A stretch of 64,000 nucleotides of DNA, from NCBI RefSeq assembly GCF_013149805.1, contig NZ_JABEZT010000001.1:1-64000 (forward strand), read 5' to 3'. Of this stretch, positions 56,465 through 63,602 are shown one piece after another. A model generated the notes under the pieces. That model was not told the origin of the DNA. It did not search any database and saw nothing but the letters and a program-made list of their open reading frames with translations. How positions within the stretch are numbered: the stretch's first letter is position 1; the number at the start of each line of letters is the position of its first letter. The stretch comes from Isoptericola chiayiensis (GTDB taxonomy: Bacteria; Actinomycetota; Actinomycetes; Actinomycetales; Cellulomonadaceae). Both the position numbers and the translations under genes were made by a program.

Positions 56465-57846
56465 ACCCGAGCAGCCCCCATCCGGCTGCTGCGGCGACCG
56501 TAGACGGCCCAGGTGAGCAGGCCCATGACCACGTAGACGCCGATGATCGTCCACAGGGCCGGCACCATCGAGCCGGTCGCCGTGTCCGACATCGCGAACC
56601 CGCGCGGGATGAGGAACCCGCCGAAGGCGCCGACGGCGCCGGCGATGCCGATGCAGCCCGCCGCGGCCTTCGCCGTCGCGGCACCGCCGCCGGCGACGTT
56701 CGCGATGCGGAAGGTCGCCGGGATCATGCGGTAGACCGACCCGTTGCCGATGCCGGTCGCGACGAACAGCAGCATGAAGGAGCCGAAGAACAGCCCGAAG
56801 GAGCCGCTGCCGAGCGCCTGGATGGCACCGAAGGCGCCGACGACCATCACCGCGAAGCTCGCCACGGTGATCACGGCGCCGCCGGTGCGGTCGGCGATCC
56901 AGCCGCCGAGCGGGCGGGTGACCGAGCCGACGAGGGCGCCCATGAACGCCAGGGACAGCGTGACCTCGGGGAACTCCTTGTTCAGCAGGGTCGGGAAGGC
57001 TCCGGCGAACCCGACGAAGCTGCCGAACGTGCCGATGTAGATGAAGGAGATCAGCCAGGTGTGCTTCTCCCGCGCCGCGGTGCCGAAGGACCGGGGGTCG
57101 GCCTTGGCGGCGGTCAGGTTGTCCATGAACCGCCAGGCGAGGAGCACGGCCAGCAGGATGAACGGGATGAAGACCCAGCCCGCGCGCGGCAGGGAGACGC
57201 CGGCAGCCGTGACGATGACCAGCGGCACGACGAACTGGACGGCCGCGGTGCCGATGTTGCCGCCGGCGGCGTTCCAGCCGAGGGCGGCGCCCTTCTCCTT
57301 CTCGGGGAAGAAGAACGAGATGTTGGCCATCGAGGAGGCGAAGTTGCCGCCGCCGAAGCCCGCGAGCGCCGCGATGGCGAGCAGGACGCCGAACGACGTC
57401 TCCGGGCGCTGCACGACCCAGACGAGCGAGAGCGTGGGGATGAGGAGGAGGGCGGCGGAGATCATGGTCCAGTTGCGTCCGCCGAAGACCGGCACGGCCA
57501 GCGTGTAGGGGACGCGCAGGGAGGCGCCGACCAGGGCCGGCAGGCCGACGAGCCAGAACATCTGGTCGGTCGTCAGGGCGAACCCGGCGTCGGGGAGCTG
57601 CGGGACGACGATGGACCAGATCGCCCAGACGCAGAAGCCGAGGAACTCGGCGAAGATCGAGATCCACAGGTTGCGCCGTGCGATCGTCCGGCCGCCGTTG
57701 CGCCAGAAGACCGGATCCTCCGGGTCCCAGTGGTCGATCCACCGGCCGGAGCGGTGCACGGGCCGGCGGGCGAGGGCCTCGGTGTCTGTCGCCGCGCCGG
57801 GGGCTACCGGCTCGGACTCGGTGGTGCCACTCGTCGGAGCAACCAT
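56461..57846 (-). CDS. narK: Nitrate/nitrite transporter NarK/NasA (MFS)
   Basis: A 461-residue MFS protein with about 12 hydrophobic segments after a 60-residue hydrophilic N-terminus. The nitrate-signature motifs are clear: G-G-G-N-F-A-S-S-M-A-N in the fifth helix and G-I-G-N-G-S-V-Y-R-M-I in the eleventh region. F-F-P-E-K-E-K-G-A-A-L-G lies in the following loop. It is first gene of narK-nasC-nasB and brings in nitrate for NasC. GGGAG precedes the ATG. Confidence 0.94.
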   Translation of the reverse strand: MVAPTSGTTESEPVAPGAATDTEALARRPVHRSGRWIDHWDPEDPVFWRNGGRTIARRNLWISIFAEFLGFCVWAIWSIVVPQLPDAGFALTTDQMFWLVGLPALVGASLRVPYTLAVPVFGGRNWTMISAALLLIPTLSLVWVVQRPETSFGVLLAIAALAGFGGGNFASSMANISFFFPEKEKGAALGWNAAGGNIGTAAVQFVVPLVIVTAAGVSLPRAGWVFIPFILLAVLLAWRFMDNLTAAKADPRSFGTAAREKHTWLISFIYIGTFGSFVGFAGAFPTLLNKEFPEVTLSLAFMGALVGSVTRPLGGWIADRTGGAVITVASFAVMVVGAFGAIQALGSGSFGLFFGSFMLLFVATGIGNGSVYRMIPATFRIANVAGGGAATAKAAAGCIGIAGAVGAFGGFLIPRGFAMSDTATGSMVPALWTIIGVYVVMGLLTWAVYGRRSSRMGAARV

Positions 57847-58008
57847 CGACGTTCTCCCATCCGTGGTCGTACCCGGCGACGCCGGGCGTGGTCCGCGGGT
57901 CCGACGGGCGCCGGTCCCGGACCGGCTCGACGTCGGGCCGGTACGACGACAGTAGGAAGCGGGTGTTTCGCGTCACGGTCGCTCGCCGTGAACTTCCCAT
58001 GAGCCAAA

Positions 58009-58136
58009 ACTCTCACCGCCGGGGAGGCGGTTGTGAGAAGTGCTCCGTGGCGGTCCGGGGGCCTCGGCCGGTCCCGGCAGCACCGCCGCGAACGAGGACC
58101 CATCTTCTCACAGCGCGCCCGGGACGCCTGTGAGAA
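58009..58136. repeat. Two TTCTCACA / TGTGAGAA inverted-repeat pairs
   Basis: TTCTCACAG (58105-58113) and CTGTGAGAA (58128-58136) form a perfect 9-base pair. An imperfect copy, CTCTCACC (58010-58017) with TTGTGAGAA (58031-58039), lies 95 bases away. Unlike the period-20 elements the spacing is about 22-23 bases and the copies alternate. The pairs lie between divergent narK and moeA2 promoters. Confidence 0.6.
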
Positions 58137-58166
58137 CCGGGCTGCACCGCGGACACACGGCCTCCC

Positions 58167-58172
58167 TAGAGT
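58167..58172 (+). promoter_or_regulatory. Candidate -10 element of the moeA2-mobA-moaA-moaD operon
   Basis: TAGAGT lies 7 bases before the ATG at 58180; no Shine-Dalgarno is present. The perfect TTCTCACAG inverted repeat ends 30 bases upstream of this hexamer, over the expected -35 region. Confidence 0.45.
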
Positions 58173-58179
58173 GGTCGTC

Positions 58180-59499
58180 ATGAAGGCCGGAGCACCGCGC
58201 AGCATCGCCGAGCACGCCACCGCCGTGCTGGCGCGCGTCGGCCCGCTTCCCGTGGTCGAGCAGCGCCTGGACGACCCCGGCGTGGTGGGCCTCGTGCTCG
58301 CCGAGGACGTCGTCGCCGCCGCTCCCGTGCCGCCGTTCGACCACGCCGCGATGGACGGGTACGCCGTGCGGTCCGCCGATCTGCCCGACGACGGCACGGC
58401 GGTGACGCTGCCGGTCCTCGCCGACGCGCGCCCCGGCACCCCACCGACCGCTGTGGGCAGGAAATCTGCAGCCCCGGACCCTGACGAGGCTGCAGATTCC
58501 CTGCCCACAGCATCGAGGGGGGCGGTACGGATCATGACCGGTGCGCCCCTGCCACCGGGGTACGACGCCATCGTCCCCGTCGAGCGCACGTCCACGGGCC
58601 GCTTCGTGGCGGGTGGCCCGACGGCGGAGCGCACCGTGACCCTCGCCCGGCAGCACCGCGACCACGTACGCCGCACCGGCACCGACCTGGCCGCCGGTGC
58701 GCCCGTCGCCCGCGCCGGCACCGCCGTCGGCCCCGGACTGGTGGCCACGGCCGCCGCGGCCGGACTCGTCACGGTGCCCGTCCGCCGTCGTCCCCGGGTC
58801 GCGGTGCTGTCGACCGGCTCCGAGCTGGCCCCGCTGGGAACCACCGCGCCGGGCACGATCGCGGACTCGAACTCGCTGATGCTGGCGGCGCTCGTGCGCG
58901 CGGCCGGCGCCGAGGTGGTGCGCGTCGGAGCCGTCCCCGACCACGTGGACGCGCTCCGTACCGCCCTCGACGACCTGACCGGGCCCGCGCCCGGCGCGGC
59001 GGACGGCCGGCAGCACGCCGGGGTGGACCTGATCGTGTCCTCCGGCGGCGTGTCCGCCGGGGCGAGCGACGTCGTGCGCGAGCTCCTCGCCCGCCCGGAC
59101 GCCACCGACGTGGACGTCGCCACCGTGGCGCAGCGGCCCGGCAAGCCGCAGGCCCTCGCCACCTGGCGCGGCGTCCCCTGGGTGGCCGTGCCCGGCAACC
59201 CCGTCAGCGCCTTCGTCTCGGCCGCGCTGTACGCGCTGCCGGCCGTGCGGCGGCTCGCCGGGCACCCCGACGCACCGCCGCGCACCGCCCGGGCCGCTGC
59301 CTCCTGGACCAGCCCGGCCGGCACCCAGCAGGTGGTCCCGGTCGTCACCCGGCCCGACGGCGTCACCCCGGCCGGCAGCGACGGCCACCACCTCTCCGCG
59401 CTGGTCGACGCCGACGCCCTCGTGATCGTCCCCGCCCAGCTCGAGCGAGTCTCCCCCGCCGACGACCTGCCCCTCCTCCCCCTGCCGGAGGCCCGATGA
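58180..59499 (+). CDS. moeA: Molybdopterin molybdenumtransferase MoeA (copy 2)
   Basis: A 439-residue MoeA with D-H-A-A-M-D-G-Y-A-V near 55, R-I-M-T-G-A-P-L-P near 117, S-T-G-S-E-L, S-S-G-G-V-S-A-G and V-P-G-N-P-V-S. About 20 residues between L-A-D-A-R-P-G-T-P-P and the R-I-M-T-G-A-P strand are encoded by a 60-base hairpin (58451-58510) and look like an insertion. The presence of two MoeA copies may reflect separate molybdenum and tungsten insertion or regulatory division; this is not decided by sequence. It is first in the operon with mobA, a DUF6457 gene, moaA and moaD. Confidence 0.93.
   Translation: MKAGAPRSIAEHATAVLARVGPLPVVEQRLDDPGVVGLVLAEDVVAAAPVPPFDHAAMDGYAVRSADLPDDGTAVTLPVLADARPGTPPTAVGRKSAAPDPDEAADSLPTASRGAVRIMTGAPLPPGYDAIVPVERTSTGRFVAGGPTAERTVTLARQHRDHVRRTGTDLAAGAPVARAGTAVGPGLVATAAAAGLVTVPVRRRPRVAVLSTGSELAPLGTTAPGTIADSNSLMLAALVRAAGAEVVRVGAVPDHVDALRTALDDLTGPAPGAADGRQHAGVDLIVSSGGVSAGASDVVRELLARPDATDVDVATVAQRPGKPQALATWRGVPWVAVPGNPVSAFVSAALYALPAVRRLAGHPDAPPRTARAAASWTSPAGTQQVVPVVTRPDGVTPAGSDGHHLSALVDADALVIVPAQLERVSPADDLPLLPLPEAR
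58451..58510. repeat. Hairpin element in frame inside moeA2
   Basis: Arms of 23 bases (58451-58473 and 58488-58510) are complementary with one mismatch around a 14-base loop. The left arm reads CTGTGGGCAGGAAATCTGCA plus GCC. It is exactly 60 bases long, is translated in frame, and falls in a loop between MoeA domains. Confidence 0.8.
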
Positions 59500-60071
59500 G
59501 GTACGACGCCGTCGTCCTCGCCGGAGGACGTGCCACCCGGCTCGGCGGCACACCGAAGCCGACCGTCGAGGTCGGCGGCACGACCCTGCTCGACCGCGCG
59601 CTCGCCGCCACCGTCGGCGCCGACCGTACCGCCGTCGTCGGGCCGCCCGGGACGGCCGCCGGCGCTCGCGACGACGTCGTCATCACCCGTGAGGACCCCC
59701 CGTTCGGCGGCCCGGTGGCCGGGATCGCCGCCGGTCTCGCCGCGCTGCGACGACCCGGCGCGCCCGCCCTGGTGCTGCTGCTGGCCGTCGACGTCCCGCG
59801 TGCCCGCGCGGCCGCCGACCGGCTCCTCGCCTCGCCTCCGGCCGGGAGCGACGGCGTCCACCTGGTGCGCCGGGGGCGGGACCAGTGGCTCACCGGCCTG
59901 TACCGTCGTGCCGCGCTCGAGAAGGCGCTCGCCGCGCTGGAACCGCACGGCGCTCCGGTGCGGCGGCTCATGGCCGGGCTCGACCTGGCGAGGATCCCCG
60001 ACGAGACCGGGGTGAGCGACGACGTCGATACCTGGGACGATGTGACCAGACTCTCCGAGGAGGCACCATGA
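59496..60071 (+). CDS. mobA: Molybdenum cofactor guanylyltransferase MobA
   Basis: A 191-residue nucleotidyltransferase that attaches GMP to molybdopterin to give MGD, needed by the NasC-type reductase. The N-terminal V-L-A-G-G-R-A-T-R-L-G-G-T-P-K motif binds GTP, and A-V-D-V-P near residue 88 is the metal-binding strand. ATGA overlaps join it to moeA2 and to the DUF6457 gene. Confidence 0.9.
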   Translation: MRYDAVVLAGGRATRLGGTPKPTVEVGGTTLLDRALAATVGADRTAVVGPPGTAAGARDDVVITREDPPFGGPVAGIAAGLAALRRPGAPALVLLLAVDVPRARAAADRLLASPPAGSDGVHLVRRGRDQWLTGLYRRAALEKALAALEPHGAPVRRLMAGLDLARIPDETGVSDDVDTWDDVTRLSEEAP

Positions 60072-60340
60072 CCGACGACACCCCGACCGTGCTGGCGCGC
60101 TGGGTCTCCGCCGTGGAGGCCGAGCTCGGGCTGCCCGCCGCCAGCATCGACGTCACCGAGGTCCTGGACCTGGCGCGGGACGCCGCCCACCACGTGGCAC
60201 GCCCCGCCGCCCCCGTGACCACCTACCTGGTGGGATACGCGCGCGGGCTGGCGATGGCGCAGGGCAAGGTCACCCCCGACGACGACGTGGCCGGACGAGC
60301 CGCCCGGCTCGCCCTGGGCTGGGACTCCGAGGGCACCTGA
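60068..60340 (+). CDS. Small DUF6457-type protein of molybdenum cofactor operons
   Basis: A 90-residue protein with L-D-L-A-R-D-A-A-H-H-V-A-R-P-A-A-P-V near residue 38, followed by a helix Y-L-V-G-Y-A-R-G. It is found next to mobA in actinobacteria and has no known activity. Overlaps of 4 bases with mobA and 1 base with moaA suggest obligatory co-expression. Confidence 0.8.
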   Translation: MTDDTPTVLARWVSAVEAELGLPAASIDVTEVLDLARDAAHHVARPAAPVTTYLVGYARGLAMAQGKVTPDDDVAGRAARLALGWDSEGT

Positions 60341-61422
60341 TGAGTCTCGTCGACCTCGGCATCCCGGCGGTCCCCAGCACCCGGGGCGAGGCCGTGCTGC
60401 CCGCCGACCGGCCCGCGACGCCCGGGCTCGTGGACCGCTACGGGCGCCTCGCCACCGACCTGCGCGTGTCCCTGACGGACCGCTGCAACCTGCGCTGCAC
60501 CTACTGCATGCCCGCCGAAGGCCTCCCGGCGCTGCCCCGGGACAAGGTCATGACACGGGCCGAGATCGCCCGGCTCGTCGGCGTCGCGGTCCGCGACCTG
60601 GGGGTGCGGCAGGTGCGGTTCACCGGCGGCGAGCCGCTGCTGCGCGGCGACCTCGCCGAGATCGTCGCCGACATCGCCGCGCTGGACCCGCGCCCGGAGA
60701 TCTCCCTGACCACCAACGCCGTCGGCCTCGACTCCCGTGCGGCGACCCTGCGGGCGGCCGGCCTGGACCGGATCAACGTCTCCCTCGACACGCTCGACCC
60801 GGACACCTTCGCGCGGCTGGCCCGCCGGCCGTTCCTCGAGCGGACGCTCGCCGGGATCGACGCCGGTGCCCGCGAGTTCGACCTGGTCAAGATCAACGCG
60901 GTGCTGGTGCGCGGCGTCAACCTCGGCCACGCCGCCGACCTGCTGTCCTGGTGCCTGGAGCGCGGGTTCGAGCTGCGGTTCATCGAGCAGATGCCGCTCG
61001 ATGCCGACCACTCGTGGGACCGAACGGCGATGGTGACGGCCGCGGAGGTCCGCGAGCTGCTCGGGCAACGGTTCGCGCTCTCGGCCGACGACGAGCCGCG
61101 CGACGGCGCCCCGGCGGAACGGTTCGCGGTGCGCTCGCTCGCCACGGGTGAGCGTCTGGGCCGGGTCGGGATCATCGCGTCGGTCACCGAGCCGTTCTGC
61201 GCCGACTGCCGCCGCACGCGGCTGACGGCCGAGGGCGGCATCCGCGACTGCCTGTTCGCGCACACCGAGACCGACCTGCTCGGTCCGCTGCGCGACGGCG
61301 CCGCTGACGCCGAGCTGGCCGACCGGTGGCGGGCCGCGATGTGGGGCAAGGGCGCCGGGCACGGGATGGACGACCCGTCGTTCGTCCAGCCGGACCGGAC
61401 CATGAGTGCGATCGGGGGCTGA
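60340..61422 (+). CDS. moaA: GTP 3',8-cyclase MoaA
   Basis: A 360-residue radical SAM enzyme for the first step of molybdenum cofactor synthesis. The SAM cluster motif is C-N-L-R-C-T-Y-C near residue 49. V-R-F-T-G-G-E-P-L-L follows, and the C-terminal cluster ligands are C-A-D-C with a later Cys in I-R-D-C-L-F. The chain ends in the Gly-Gly pair needed for activity in known MoaA proteins. The start overlaps the previous stop (TGATG). Confidence 0.96.
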   Translation: MSLVDLGIPAVPSTRGEAVLPADRPATPGLVDRYGRLATDLRVSLTDRCNLRCTYCMPAEGLPALPRDKVMTRAEIARLVGVAVRDLGVRQVRFTGGEPLLRGDLAEIVADIAALDPRPEISLTTNAVGLDSRAATLRAAGLDRINVSLDTLDPDTFARLARRPFLERTLAGIDAGAREFDLVKINAVLVRGVNLGHAADLLSWCLERGFELRFIEQMPLDADHSWDRTAMVTAAEVRELLGQRFALSADDEPRDGAPAERFAVRSLATGERLGRVGIIASVTEPFCADCRRTRLTAEGGIRDCLFAHTETDLLGPLRDGAADAELADRWRAAMWGKGAGHGMDDPSFVQPDRTMSAIGG

Positions 61423-61423
61423 G

Positions 61424-61666
61424 ATGGTCGAGCTGCGCTACTTCGCGGCGGCCCGTGCGGCGCTGGGCCGGTCCGGGGAGTCGCTGCCGCTGGACGACGG
61501 CGTCACGGTCGCGGACGTCGTCGGGCGGCTGAGCGCCGGGTCGCCCGAGGCGGCCCCGGTACTGGCACGCTGCTCGGTGCTGCTGGACGGACGTCGGGCC
61601 GCGCCGTCCGACGTCGTGCCCGACGGGGCGACGCTCGACCTGCTGCCGCCCTTCGCCGGCGGCTGA
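61424..61666 (+). CDS. moaD: Molybdopterin synthase sulfur carrier subunit MoaD
   Basis: An 80-residue ubiquitin-like protein ending in P-P-F-A-G-G, the Gly-Gly that is thiocarboxylated. It begins one base after the moaA stop. It should pair with the MoaE half of the fusion protein encoded at 35138. Confidence 0.93.
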   Translation: MVELRYFAAARAALGRSGESLPLDDGVTVADVVGRLSAGSPEAAPVLARCSVLLDGRRAAPSDVVPDGATLDLLPPFAGG

Positions 61667-61690
61667 GCGGGCGCGCCGCCCCGTCACGCC

Positions 61691-61755
61691 GCGCCGCTCC
61701 GTTGCGCCGCTCCGTTGCGCCGCGCGTCGCACGCCGCACGCCGCACGCCGCACGT
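61691..61755. repeat. Short tandem repeats downstream of moaD
   Basis: Two copies of GCGCCGCTCCGTT (61691-61703, 61704-61716) are followed by four copies of the heptamer CGCACGC (61728-61755, last base changed). They run directly into the period-20 palindromic element. No gene is present. Confidence 0.75.
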
Positions 61756-61824
61756 CGAGATCGACGTACTCGTACCGAGATCGACGCACGGTACGTCGAT
61801 CTCGATACGGGTACATCGATCTCG
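61756..61824. repeat. Period-20 mirrored palindromic element (word CGAGATCGACGTAC), copy A
   Basis: Forward words start at 61756 and 61776 (CGAGATCGACGTAC, CGAGATCGACGCAC). Inverted words start at 61791 and 61811 (GTACGTCGATCTCG, GTACATCGATCTCG). Both spacings are exactly 20 bases. It lies after moaD and 30 bases before a small unknown gene. Confidence 0.88.
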
Positions 61825-61853
61825 GCGAGGAACGGGCAGGGTACGGTACGGAC

Positions 61854-62522
61854 GTGACCCTGCAGCGCTGCACCGATCTGTCCGCCGCCGACTGGATCAT
61901 CGGGTCGGAAACACCCTGGTGGCAGTTGGTGACCTTCGGGCCGGACGCCTTCGAAGCCTCGGCCCGGCTTCGACTCATTCCCGACCCGACGGCGCCTGGA
62001 CAGCACGAAGGCGATGTCGAGGACGAGCCCGTGCACCTGGCGTCGGAAGGGGAGTGGGGCGCCCGGGCCCTGCGGGTGCTGACACGGTGGACGGCCACGC
62101 CGGAACGGGTCTACTTCGCGGTCTGGCTCGGCGACGGCAACACTGACGACATCCCGCCAGGACCGACGTTCGACCTGCCGGAACGTCCGGAATGCGCGCT
62201 CCTGGCCGGTGACGGGAGCGACCTGGAGGAGGGACGGTCGGTCCTGTCCGAGCGTCGACGCCGTCCGCCCGCCATGGTGTGGCCCGCTGACCGCGCCTGG
62301 GTGATGGCTTGCGACGTCGACCCGCACTGGGCCGGCATCGGCGCTCCACGCGATGCTGTCGGCGAGCTGATGGCCGCACCAGATATCGACGTCGTTCCCG
62401 CGGACCCGCGGGCCCGCCAGCCGGAGTACGACGGGCCGTCGCTCGACGCGACGGTCAGGCCACCGCTGCCACCGGGCTTCCGCCCCGGTGTCTACCGGCA
62501 TCCTGGCGTCTACCGACCGTGA
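61854..62522 (+). CDS. Hypothetical protein flanked by palindromic elements
   Basis: A 222-residue soluble protein of unknown function with many Trp and Pro. Notable segments are E-T-P-W-W-Q-L near residue 20, R-P-P-A-M-V-W-P-A-D-R-A-W and D-V-D-P-H-W-A-G-I-G near 160. No catalytic motif, signal peptide or membrane helix is seen. The start is GTG 61854, with TACGGT (61842-61847) 6 bases upstream, suggesting a leaderless transcript. Its stop codon lies at the first base of the second palindromic element. It interrupts two well-known gene groups (mo genes, etf genes), so it may be a recent arrival. Confidence 0.7.
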   Translation: MTLQRCTDLSAADWIIGSETPWWQLVTFGPDAFEASARLRLIPDPTAPGQHEGDVEDEPVHLASEGEWGARALRVLTRWTATPERVYFAVWLGDGNTDDIPPGPTFDLPERPECALLAGDGSDLEEGRSVLSERRRRPPAMVWPADRAWVMACDVDPHWAGIGAPRDAVGELMAAPDIDVVPADPRARQPEYDGPSLDATVRPPLPPGFRPGVYRHPGVYRP

Positions 62523-62588
62523 GATCGACGCACCCGTATCGAGATCGACGTACCGTAGGTCGATCTCGACACGGGTACGTCGATCTCG
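62521..62588. repeat. Period-20 mirrored palindromic element (word CGAGATCGACGTAC), copy B
   Basis: Forward words start at about 62520 and 62540 (GAGATCGACGCAC, CGAGATCGACGTAC). Inverted words start at 62555 and 62575 (GTAGGTCGATCTCG, GTACGTCGATCTCG). Spacing is 20 bases on both sides. It sits between the convergent unknown gene and etfA and could end both transcripts. Confidence 0.88.
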
Positions 62589-62613
62589 GCGGGCAGCGGG
62601 AGGCAGGAGCCGG

Positions 62614-63591
62614 CTACCGGGCCGCCTTGTGGGCGCGGATGACCTCGGCGGCCTGCGGCAGCACGTCGGCCAGGTCGCCGACGACGGCGAAGTCGCAGAT
62701 CTCGAAGATCGGCGCCTCGGGGTCGTTGTTCACCGCCACGATCACCTGGGACGCCTGCATCCCGCCGCGGTGGTGCGGCGCTCCGGAGATCCCCGCGCCC
62801 ACGTAGAGCCGCGGAGCGACCGTCACGCCGGTCTGCCCCACGTAGCGGTCGAACCACCCCTCGAACACGGCGTCCCGCGAGGCCCCCACGGCGGCACCGA
62901 GCGCGTCGGCGAAGTCCTGGACGGGCCCGAAGTCGCCCTCGGTCCCGCGCCCGCCGGCCACCACGATCGCGGCCTCCTCGAGGGTGGGCCGGTCGGCGTC
63001 GCGCTCCTTCTCGGTGCGTGAGGTCACCGTGGGCAGCGCCGCACCGACCTCGACCGCGAAGCCCTCCACCTCGGTCGCCACCGCGGCCTCGGCGGGCTGC
63101 GGGACGACGGCGTTGGCCCGGACGGTCAGCACGGCCACGTCGGTGGTGACCCGGCTCGAGGTGTCCCACGCGCCGGCGAAGACCCGCTTGGTGCCGACGA
63201 TGCGGCCCTCGTCGTCCTCGGCCACGCCGGCGGCGTCGATGATCACGCCGGCGCCGAGCGCCCGGCCAGCCAGCGCCACGGCCTCCTTGGCGGCGAAGGT
63301 CGACGGGGCCAGCAAGACGTCGGCGTCCGTGCGCCGCACGGCGGCGGCCAGCACCTCGGCGACGACGGCGGACAGGTGGCGGGCGTCGCCGCGCAGCTCG
63401 GCGGGCAGCTCGGCCTGGTGCACGGTCTCGACGCCGTGGGCGCCGAGCTGGGCGAGCGCCTCGACGCTCGGCGCCTCGAGGGTCACGGCCTCCACCCGTC
63501 CGAGGGCACGGCCGATGGTCAACAGCTCCAGCACGCTGGACCGGACCTCGTCCGCCGGGTCGAGCAGGACCAGCACAGTTCGGTTCGTCAC
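62614..63591 (-). CDS. etfA: Electron transfer flavoprotein subunit alpha
   Basis: A 325-residue ETF alpha subunit (FixB family). The C-terminal FAD domain is clear: V-V-A-G-G-R-G near residue 212, V-G-Q-T-G near 255, Y-V-G-A-G-I-S-G-A near 265, H-H-R-G-G-M-Q and V-A-V-N-N-D-P-E-A-P. With the beta subunit it accepts electrons from acyl-CoA and related dehydrogenases. Start GTG 63591 with AGGGGA upstream, 11 bases after etfB. Confidence 0.95.
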   Translation of the reverse strand: MTNRTVLVLLDPADEVRSSVLELLTIGRALGRVEAVTLEAPSVEALAQLGAHGVETVHQAELPAELRGDARHLSAVVAEVLAAAVRRTDADVLLAPSTFAAKEAVALAGRALGAGVIIDAAGVAEDDEGRIVGTKRVFAGAWDTSSRVTTDVAVLTVRANAVVPQPAEAAVATEVEGFAVEVGAALPTVTSRTEKERDADRPTLEEAAIVVAGGRGTEGDFGPVQDFADALGAAVGASRDAVFEGWFDRYVGQTGVTVAPRLYVGAGISGAPHHRGGMQASQVIVAVNNDPEAPIFEICDFAVVGDLADVLPQAAEVIRAHKAAR

Positions 63592-63602
63592 GGGGTCCCC
63601 TC

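Larger units (their letters stand above)
57847..58179. other. Divergent regulatory region narK / moeA2
   Basis: This 333-base gap holds no gene. For narK (minus strand), TACTGT at 57949-57954 is a candidate -10 with GTGACG 16 bases upstream. The roughly 95-base leader that follows contains the near-perfect palindrome GCCGGTCCCGGACCGGC (57911-57927). For moeA2 (plus strand), TAGAGT at 58167-58172 lies 7 bases before the ATG. Two TTCTCACA inverted repeats (58009-58039 and 58105-58136) sit between the promoters and could be operators. Confidence 0.5.

Noticed and set aside
57940-57990. GlnR box upstream of narK, from GTGAC and GAAAC motifs
   Set aside because: The two half motifs are 7 bases apart, start to start, where the GlnR consensus needs 11. 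The match is too weak to claim.
54227-58000. Apparent single frame spanning nitrate reductase and narK
   Set aside because: The frame is merely open upstream of 56464. The region beyond overlaps narK in another frame and encodes no domain. The ATGA junction at 56461-56464 marks the real start.
61691-61755. Attachment site or integron-like recombination site from the short tandem repeats
   Set aside because: There is no integrase, tRNA end or matching second copy nearby. The repeats look like simple slippage products.
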